Origin: Gyromitra esculenta
Taxonomy: Eukaryota > Ascomycota > Pezizomycetes > Pezizales > Discinaceae
Assembly: GCA_038503075.1 (NCBI GenBank)
Contig: JBCAML010000018.1
Location: forward strand, 248,001 to 312,000
Length of the DNA: 64,000 nt
Reading direction: 5' to 3'
The position numbers were made by a program, and so were the translations under genes. Below are positions 57,451 through 64,000 of this stretch, piece after piece (the first letter of the stretch is position 1; every line of letters begins with the position of its first letter). Below the pieces are notes generated by a model, which saw nothing but the letters and a program-made list of their open reading frames with translations, made no database searches and was not told the DNA's origin.

Positions 57451-58557
57451 CTTGGTGCTGAGGCAGAAAAACGTTAGCTAGGGCAGGCAACCACACCTCC
57501 AAGGCAGGAACTACCGTGATAAACTAATTGGTTTGGCACTACGTACTTAAAGGCTGAGGATCGAGTAATGAAGTGGGGATATTGAGGGGAACCAACAGAC
57601 GAGATAGTTCGGAGACTACTTAAAGATAACAAACTATCTCAATACAATTAAGATTCCATACTATCCAGTTGAATTTCGCTAGCAGTCTGTCGCTCTTGAG
57701 CCTATCGTGATTATCGTGTACGATAAAGTTTCAGCTATATTGTATTCAATACACTTGCACCAGCGGCGATCTGAGACAAGAGCTTAGCTTACTAGCGTAG
57801 GGAATCGGCGATCGTCTTTGGGCTGTGGCACTCAACATATAACAAGGTTCAGCTCACCATAAAAGCGCGTGAGTCCTTCCCAGCTGAAATTTGTTCAGAT
57901 ACTGCCACATGATGCACTTTACGCATCGCGCTAGTTACTTGAGAATTCGAAGTCGCCGTATTACTCCTGCGCGCAGTTGAACATTGCACTCCCCTATGTA
58001 GTACATATGCATTGGTCGACGAATCCCACGCCAGCTTATTTATTGCAATTAGCGCACCAGATCAAAGCTTCTGGCATTGTTGAGGGAAAACATTGCGGTG
58101 ACGGAAAAGTGAGTCCTTAGTTTTCTATCATAGTCTAGCGCACGCATGTGGTGATAACTGATATCATGATGTACCATTCGGAAGCACCAGGCACAATTCT
58201 GTCACAATTAGATACTACTCAACATTACGATACAATCCAAAAATGTGAGGAAATATTGAGATCCCATAGTTCTCTTATCTAACAATGGAGCGACAAACAT
58301 CTCACCTAGCATCTCCCTGTGCAACGATGTCCCTATGAAGAAACAGTTTATTTCCTTCATAGCAGACCCGACAAAAGGCGATGTTTAAGCCTTTCGAAAA
58401 AAAATCCACATTCAATACTTCGTGAGTAGTTAACGATTGAAAAATAAACGATAGTGCTGGGTTATCGTCGAATACCATGTATGCTCATCCGATCGTGAAT
58501 CAATCGCTTCAGCCAGATGAAAAGTTTGCCAATTGTACTTCACTACGGCATCCCGAC
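57451..58557. other. Spacer left of the copia element
   Basis: No supportable gene. Ends at the target duplication CCGAC (58553-58557) of the retrotransposon. Confidence 0.4.
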
Positions 58558-58792
58558 TTTTAAAATGTTATAAGATAGTGTAGAGAATAAATGACTATTT
58601 CGATACTGATTTAAGCTACTAAATCCCCTGACTTAAATACTCCTTATTCCTCATTCAACAAACTCGTTACCACAAGAGAATATGCCCGTCGGGCTAATAC
58701 AAAGTAAATCCTCCGTCGGCTAAACATCTATCCGCGTTACTCCGGATGTACCACCACAATAGTATTATAGGTGAGAGCACCTTATTCCAACA
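58558..58792 (-). repeat. copia 3' LTR
   Basis: 235 bp. On the minus strand it begins TGTTGGAATAAGG and ends ATAACATTTTAAAA. Identical to the other LTR except TT for AC near the end. The pol frame ends inside its first bases. Confidence 0.93.
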
Positions 58793-61700
58793 CCCCTTCT
58801 TGCTCGAGGCATCCTAATAATAACAAAAAACCTTGGTGCTTAATCCTTTCTAACCCTTTAGTAAAAAGATCCCCCAAATTCTCTGCCGTTGGTACATATA
58901 CCAATTCGAACACATTATTCTCGAATTGCTCCCTAACATAGTGAAAATGAACGTCTATATGTTTAGATCGTTTGTGAAAAACAGGATTCTTAACCAAGGA
59001 AAGAGCTCCAGTATTATCCCCTTTTAATACGTACTTCCGTTCTTCCCATAGCTTTAGTTCCTCCATTCCTCTTTTCAGCCATACCAGCTGTCTCGATGCT
59101 TCTGAAATTGCCATATATTCGGCCTCGGTTGAGGAGATGGCGACAGACTTCTGTTTCTCGGTTCTCCAGGTAATAAGGCAGTTATTTAAAAGGAAACAGT
59201 TGCCAGATGTTGATCTCCTAGATCCAACATCTGCTGCATGGGAGGCGTCGGCATATCCTTCTAAGTAGAGTGTTTTTCTTGGGTTTTTGTTGTATACCAG
59301 TCCTAGTTTCGTGGTTCCTCGTAGATACCTTAGTATTCTTTTGACTGCTGTCCAATGATCTGGACCGGGGTTGGTTGAAAAGGACGACAGGAAGGTTACT
59401 GCGAACGTTAGGTCGGGTCTGGTTCCGATCGCTGCGTACATTAATGATCCTATTATTTCCTGGTACCTCGTAACTTCGGCAGGAGTGGCGGTTCCTTCTG
59501 GTGCTGGAGTAAGTCCATTATTCTCCAGCGGCGTTTTTACTGATCGGCAGTCTGTCATATCGAACCGTTCTAGAACCCGTTCGAGATAGGCTGTTTGATC
59601 GAGTTTTATGTAGTCTGAAGCGTAAGTAACTCTTATCCCGACGATCCAATTAACATGGCCATTGTCTGTCATTCGAAACACTGTTGCTAGGTGATCGGCG
59701 ACTCGTTGATCCTCTTTAGGATCTGTTGAAAAAGTTGCGAGGTCGTCAACGAAGGCTGCTAGTATAAGTGTGTTCTTCTGGTTAATAAACACACTAGGAT
59801 CGAAAGTACTTCTTCTAAGACCAAGATTCTGTAGTTCGTGGAAAAGTACACTGTGCCATTCTCGAGGAGATTGTTTCAGACCGTATAAAGTTTTCTGGAG
59901 TTTTAACACACAGTTATTGCCTTTTTCGTATCCTTCCGGCTGTTCCAAGTATACTTCTTCCTGTAGTTCTCCATTGAGAAAAGCGTTTTTGACATCGCTT
60001 TGTCGACTGGTCCAGTTCCCTTGGTGGCTTGCCATTATTGCAAACAGAATTCGTATCGATTCGTAGCGGAAGACTGGTGAGAATGTCTCGTTGTAATCTA
60101 TTCCCTGGATCTGAGAGTACCCTTTGGCCACGAAGCGTGCTTTATGTCGAATAATCTTTCCGTCTGGTCCTAGCTTTGGGTGATAAACCCACCTACTCTT
60201 GACTACCTTTTTTCCTTGAGGTCTTTGTACCACGGTCCATACTTGATTCCCTAGGAGTGCCTGGTATTCCTCGTCCATAGCTTCTATCCATTTTTCTTCG
60301 TCAGGTCCGGTAGTTGCTTCTTGGAAATTCTGAGGTCCTCCAGTAATAAGAAGTGCTTCTTCGTCAAAGCGTTGAGGAGGTTTCGAAACGCGATCGGATC
60401 TCCTTAGTGCTTCCTGGAAACTCAGTGTCGTTCTCTCTTTCTCTTTTCTGGCTTTTGGCGGTTCCCAGGCATTCTTTTGGGGTTCGAGATGAGGAAAGAC
60501 TGAGGATGCTGGTGCTCTCGAGTTTCTTGGGGGAGTTTTTGGTCCTTCTGATTCTTCTCCGGATTCATCTGCTCTTTTTTCTTCTCCTTCTTCCTCCTTA
60601 TCTTCTCCTGATATAGGTTTTAGTACTAGTTTGTTTTTAGGACCGGAATCGGAATCTGAGTCGGAATCGGAACTATCTTCGGAACTGGAGTCGGAGTCAT
60701 TTGTTCTTGTATCCCCCTTTGCTTCAGACTCCTGTTTGATGAACCGAACGTCTCTGCTTCTCACAACTTTCTTAAGACTAGGAATATATACTCTGTATTC
60801 TCCAGTTGTCTGTCCATATCCGCAGATCTTTCCTTGATGTGCCCTTGCTTCAAGTTTGGTTCCTGGATTTCTGGCTTCAACTGGTATATGGGTATAGGCT
60901 TCTTCACCGAAACGTCGGAGATGTGATATTGAGGGTTTATATCCGTTGAAGGCTTCGAAAGGTGTCTTGTTGATGCTTCGGTGTGGAACTCGATTCTTGA
61001 CGTGAGCGAGCATGCTTATTCCTTCGGCCCATAGGTTTCGGGGAAGTCCTGATGTGATTCCCACGGTTCTTACCATGTCCTGGATTGTTCTGTTAAACCT
61101 TTCGGCTACTCCATTAGATTCATGAGAATAAGGAACTGTTGTTTCGTGGGTGATCCCCTTTTTCTTAAAATCTTCCATCAACTCTTTATTCACATACTCG
61201 CCACCATTGTCTGATCGAAATCTCTTAACCTTTTTTCCTGTCCTTCTTTCCATATTGGTGACGTAGGTTTTTATTGCTTCTGTTGCATCGCTCTTGCTTT
61301 TTAATAGATAAACGGATGCGAACCGGCTGAAGTCATCGATAAAAGATATGAAGTAGTGGTACCCTCCTGGTGCTTCCACAGGAAAACGTCCACTTAAGTC
61401 AGAGTGAATAAGTTCGAGTTTTTCGGTTGGTGGTGAATTTGATGGGGACCGAGGTAGTTTGGTTGATTTGCCCATGAGGCAACTGGGGCAGTGACTAAAG
61501 GAGTTTGGAAGGAGTTCGCCGTCTTTCACGGATTCCTTAAGTTTGGCTAAAGCTGATGAGGGGAGATGGCCTAGTCTTTCATGCCAGTCAACAGATGTTG
61601 TCATTGCCGAGATTCCTTCTTTTAGATCCAGGATGTAGAGGTTCCTGTTTCTGTTAAGAGTGGCTATGGCTTGAACTTGCCCTCCTTTTAGAACCGACAG

Positions 61701-61880
61701 CTTTTCCCCTTTTCCTTCCAGAGTTAATCCTTTTTCTGCTAACTTACGCCATGAAATGAGATTTGTCGTTCCTAGTTTAGGAACATAGAGAACTTTATCG
61801 AGTTTAATTGGCCTGATACTTCCTTGGATGTTGGCGACAGTGAAGCCGGTAATTTTGAGTTTATCGGCATCGTGATCGTT
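58782..61880 (-). CDS. copia pol: integrase, reverse transcriptase, RNase H
   Basis: Retrotransposon polyprotein part, frame open from about 61880 to the stop at 58782. It begins with the end of the protease region (LDKVLYVPKLGTTNLIS). Integrase has the HHCC zinc motif (WHERLGHL..SHCPSCLMGKS) and the acidic residues in IHSDLSGRF, FRSDNGGEY and ESNGVAERFNRTI. An acidic linker rich in D/S/E follows. Reverse transcriptase starts near NQVWTVVQRPQGKKVVKSRW and has FVDDLATFS in place of the common YVDD. RNase H has YADASHAAD, SSTEAEYMAI and KHIDVHFHYVREQ. All landmark residues are present. It is one frame out of register with gag, so its expression needs a frameshift, or a single base has been lost. 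Confidence 0.9.
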   Translation of the reverse strand, partial: NDHDADKLKITGFTVANIQGSIRPIKLDKVLYVPKLGTTNLISWRKLAEKGLTLEGKGEKLSVLKGGQVQAIATLNRNRNLYILDLKEGISAMTTSVDWHERLGHLPSSALAKLKESVKDGELLPNSFSHCPSCLMGKSTKLPRSPSNSPPTEKLELIHSDLSGRFPVEAPGGYHYFISFIDDFSRFASVYLLKSKSDATEAIKTYVTNMERRTGKKVKRFRSDNGGEYVNKELMEDFKKKGITHETTVPYSHESNGVAERFNRTIQDMVRTVGITSGLPRNLWAEGISMLAHVKNRVPHRSINKTPFEAFNGYKPSISHLRRFGEEAYTHIPVEARNPGTKLEARAHQGKICGYGQTTGEYRVYIPSLKKVVRSRDVRFIKQESEAKGDTRTNDSDSSSEDSSDSDSDSDSGPKNKLVLKPISGEDKEEEGEEKRADESGEESEGPKTPPRNSRAPASSVFPHLEPQKNAWEPPKARKEKERTTLSFQEALRRSDRVSKPPQRFDEEALLITGGPQNFQEATTGPDEEKWIEAMDEEYQALLGNQVWTVVQRPQGKKVVKSRWVYHPKLGPDGKIIRHKARFVAKGYSQIQGIDYNETFSPVFRYESIRILFAIMASHQGNWTSRQSDVKNAFLNGELQEEVYLEQPEGYEKGNNCVLKLQKTLYGLKQSPREWHSVLFHELQNLGLRRSTFDPSVFINQKNTLILAAFVDDLATFSTDPKEDQRVADHLATVFRMTDNGHVNWIVGIRVTYASDYIKLDQTAYLERVLERFDMTDCRSVKTPLENNGLTPAPEGTATPAEVTRYQEIIGSLMYAAIGTRPDLTFAVTFLSSFSTNPGPDHWTAVKRILRYLRGTTKLGLVYNKNPRKTLYLEGYADASHAADVGSRRSTSGNCFLLNNCLITWRTEKQKSVAISSTEAEYMAISEASRQLVWLKRGMEELKLWEERKYVLKGDNTGALSLVKNPVFHKRSKHIDVHFHYVREQFENNVFELVYVPTAENLGDLFTKGLERIKHQGFLLLLGCLEQEGVLE

Positions 61881-62947
61881 CTGTCTGTTTGTTTTTCTGA
61901 AAAAGCTGATCCGGACATGTGGTCTGTTGCTCCTGTATCAAGAATCCATTCTTCCTGTTGTCCGGTATTAGTTGCGAGGGCAGTTGCATTCATCCAGGTG
62001 AGGTCTAAGTCTTCTTCGACCCATCCAGAGAGATCAACTTCTTCAGAAGGTTGTCCAAATTGAGGATAATCGACATCGATAAAGCAGAAGTCCATAAAAG
62101 ATGCTGTCCATCCTTCGGCGGTTATTTCCACTACGTTAGATTCCGTTTTTTCTTCCTTCTTTTTGGCTTTCCTTTTCCGGCAGTCCTTCTGGAGGTGTCC
62201 TATATAAGTGTCTCCGTTTTTCTTGCAGTAGGAGCATTCTTTGGAAGTGTCTCGCTTGAAGCCTCCTTTGGTTCTGCTCGCATTGAAGGATTCTGTTGCT
62301 TGTGTCGAGAGTTCTTTGCGTGTAGCGATGTCCATGAGCTTGTCGTAGACGTCCTGGTATGTCACCTTCTCTTTTGTTTGGAGGTTGTCTACCACATTGT
62401 CGAGGGACTCGTGACGAAGAGTCATTAGCAGGAAGGATCCTTTAGCTTCGACGTTGTTGGACAATTTGTTCATGATCTGGCCAAAGGTTTCGGTGGGATC
62501 GCTTTTGTATTGTTCCGTTCTCTCGTTAAGTTCTGTCCAGGCTGTTGCGAATGTCGAAACATGGTCCTTAAGGGATACGTCGGGAGTGTATTGGAGGTTG
62601 AAGACTCTGGCTGCTAACTGATGGAGAGTGCTTGTAGTTCTTTTGTCGAACATGTCTTCAAGACTTTTCCACATGACAGCTGTATCAGAGGATGGGGTCA
62701 TAGCTCCGAAGACTTCTCCGTCGATGTTTCGGACTAGGAAAGCTTTGGCCCAGATATTTTTCTTCTTCCATGTTGTTACCCCTTCTTCGTCGGTGCTGGC
62801 AGGTATAGTTGACTTCCCAAGCATAAGGGCGTCAGCGTCGTAGTACTCGAGCATGATAATAGCTGCAGCTCTCCATCGTGGATAGTCAGTTTGACTGGCG
62901 AGGATGACTTTTAACGTGGGGATGCGCTCGTGCGTAGAGGACGACAT
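61772..62947 (-). CDS. copia gag and start of protease
   Basis: 391 aa as read. The N-terminal capsid-like region (WRAAAIIMLEYYDADALMLG, VMWKSLEDMFDKRTT) matches copia gag. A zinc knuckle-like motif CSYCKKNGDTYIGHLQKDC has a longer C-H spacing (nine residues) than the standard CCHC. The protease motif WILDTGATDHM follows near residue 340. After about SEKQTDR the natural continuation is in another frame (DKLKITGFTVANIQGSI), so the last 30 or so residues of this frame are probably not native. The start codon is 120 bp inside the primer-binding site. Confidence 0.88.
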   Translation of the reverse strand: MSSSTHERIPTLKVILASQTDYPRWRAAAIIMLEYYDADALMLGKSTIPASTDEEGVTTWKKKNIWAKAFLVRNIDGEVFGAMTPSSDTAVMWKSLEDMFDKRTTSTLHQLAARVFNLQYTPDVSLKDHVSTFATAWTELNERTEQYKSDPTETFGQIMNKLSNNVEAKGSFLLMTLRHESLDNVVDNLQTKEKVTYQDVYDKLMDIATRKELSTQATESFNASRTKGGFKRDTSKECSYCKKNGDTYIGHLQKDCRKRKAKKKEEKTESNVVEITAEGWTASFMDFCFIDVDYPQFGQPSEEVDLSGWVEEDLDLTWMNATALATNTGQQEEWILDTGATDHMSGSAFSEKQTDRTITMPINSKLPASLSPTSKEVSGQLNSIKFSMFLN

Positions 62948-63056
62948 TTTGATCGAAGTGAGGAGTTCTTTTTATTGCGGGGTATCTTGTTGTTGCGCAG
63001 GTTCTTATGGAAGCAAGTAACTTTTTGCTATGAGATTTTTTTAAATGAAATCTCCC

Positions 63057-63068
63057 GGGCTCATAACC
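63057..63068 (-). promoter_or_regulatory. copia primer-binding site, half-tRNA(iMet) type
   Basis: Minus strand GGTTATGAGCCC starts immediately after the LTR. It is complementary to the anticodon stem-loop of initiator tRNA-Met (GGGCTCATAACC), the primer style known for Drosophila copia, where a cleaved 5' half of the tRNA is used. Confidence 0.7.
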
Positions 63069-63303
63069 TTTTGTAATGTTATAAGATAGTGTAGAGAATA
63101 AATGACTATTTCGATACTGATTTAAGCTACTAAATCCCCTGACTTAAATACTCCTTATTCCTCATTCAACAAACTCGTTACCACAAGAGAATATGCCCGT
63201 CGGGCTAATACAAAGTAAATCCTCCGTCGGCTAAACATCTATCCGCGTTACTCCGGATGTACCACCACAATAGTATTATAGGTGAGAGCACCTTATTCCA
63301 ACA
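63069..63303 (-). repeat. copia 5' LTR
   Basis: 235 bp, minus strand TGTTGGAATAAGG to ATAACATTACAAAA, directly followed by the primer-binding site at 63068 and below. Expected to carry the promoter. Confidence 0.93.
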
Positions 63304-64000
63304 CCGACCACCTAGAGGGTATACATATTCCATGAAAAGACAAAATAATCTTCGGTGCTCAGATACCGATTATTTGAGTCAAACTATCTTACCCCCACGA
63401 AAATAATAGCACGCACAAGTGATGTAATTATAATGCAAAGCAAATATCTAGCTATAGGTGGTAAAGGGCGAACGGGATGGCAGTAATCTGTAGTGCAAAA
63501 CCGGAGGACAGTTTATAATTAAGATAATAGCTAATAGAGATCGAAGAGCCGAAGTAAGAGCGAGAAGCATACATAAGGGAACTAGGGATTAGAGAAATAA
63601 CTTCACGCTGTTTGTTACTGTAGTCATATATTATCACTCGCTTAATTTTGCGACCACACCTATTTTCTGCAAAATTAGCTCTACGTCAGTCAAAACTCGA
63701 GCATATAAGCGATACGCAGTATGTTAGAGCTTGCAAGAGCACTTACATACAAAAACAGCTAATTATAATAAACGCTTTAGCGTACATTTCAATATGCTCT
63801 ATTCACACGTGCCACCCCATGGCCACTTAATGTCCTTCTTTGTTTAGTCTCTGACCACAACTGTTATAATCTTCTCTATCGATAAGTAATTACTCAACCA
63901 CGGATCTCTGTATATATCGTCATGGGTAAGTCCACTGGGATCGAGTTCGCCAAACCCTAACCCACTGCTTTCATTCTGACCTTCAGCAGTAAATGTAAAA
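63304..64000. other. Right-hand spacer
   Basis: Starts with the copia target duplication. AT-rich; no gene or repeat recognised. Confidence 0.4.

Larger units (their letters stand above)
58558..63303 (-). mobile_element. Ty1/copia LTR retrotransposon, nearly intact
   Basis: 4746 bp, coding on the minus strand, flanked by CCGAC on both sides (58553-58557 and 63304-63308). It has two 235-bp LTRs, a gag-protease frame and an integrase-RT-RNase H frame. The primer-binding site just inside the 5' LTR reads GGTTATGAGCCC on the minus strand. A purine run AGCAAGAAGGGG precedes the 3' LTR. The LTRs differ only at two adjacent bases near one end, so the insertion is very recent. Confidence 0.95.

Noticed and set aside
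1..64000. CRISPR array, bacterial operon, or prophage
   Set aside because: No regular repeat-spacer structure; introns, tRNA type and repeats are eukaryotic.

Overview
The window looks like nuclear DNA of a filamentous ascomycete (Pezizomycotina). Introns are short (about 47-95 nt) with GT..AG ends, there is a Zn2Cys6 regulator and a GliP-type NRPS, a 5S rRNA gene lies alone, a tRNA-Asp carries a short intron, and transposon debris is plentiful. I cannot name the species. Gene models below were assembled by hand from splice sites and reading phase; none is backed by transcripts.

Positions 1-32,902 hold what reads as an epipolythiodioxopiperazine (ETP, gliotoxin/sirodesmin-type) biosynthetic cluster. 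In order: an O-methyltransferase (GliM-like, cut by the window start), a cytochrome P450, a His-rich SAM methyltransferase (GliN-like), an AflR-type Zn2Cys6 regulator (GliZ-like), a glutathione S-transferase (GliG-like), an MFS transporter, a PLP C-S lyase/aminotransferase (GliI-like), a gamma-glutamylcyclotransferase (GliK-like) and a two-module NRPS (GliP-like, A-T-C-A-T-C). Every cluster gene can be assembled into an uninterrupted reading frame once introns are placed, although single-frame reading makes several look broken. The expected pathway is: the NRPS makes a diketopiperazine; the P450 oxidises it; the GST adds glutathione; GliK and a dipeptidase trim it; GliI cleaves the C-S bonds; methyltransferases decorate it. 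A GliT-type oxidoreductase, a GliJ dipeptidase and a second P450 are not in the window; they may lie to the left, because the window starts inside a cluster gene. The NRPS lacks the C-terminal third thiolation domain of GliP and has an altered motif in its last condensation domain.

About 14 kb in the middle of the cluster (5.9-19.8 kb, around the regulator) is a transposon island. It holds several MITE families and a roughly 2.4-kb piggyBac element into which four copies of a roughly 400-bp repeat have inserted, with further nested copies to its right. An 11-bp palindrome, TCGG-N3-CCGA, the motif associated with ETP regulators, occurs exactly five times. Three exact or near copies sit just upstream of a small unannotated 124-aa gene at 36.3 kb, beyond the NRPS, which suggests that gene belongs to the regulon.

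From 37 to 64 kb the DNA is gene-poor: an ankyrin pseudogene fragment, tRNA-Asp, a 5S rRNA-like gene, a small Myb/SANT-like protein, an 874-aa coiled-coil protein ending in H-type-lectin-like sequence, a 15-exon gene of unknown function, a 208-aa protein with an RX4H (HEPN-like) motif, and a nearly intact Ty1/copia retrotransposon (58,558-63,303) with almost identical LTRs, a 5-bp target duplication and a half-tRNA(iMet)-type primer-binding site.
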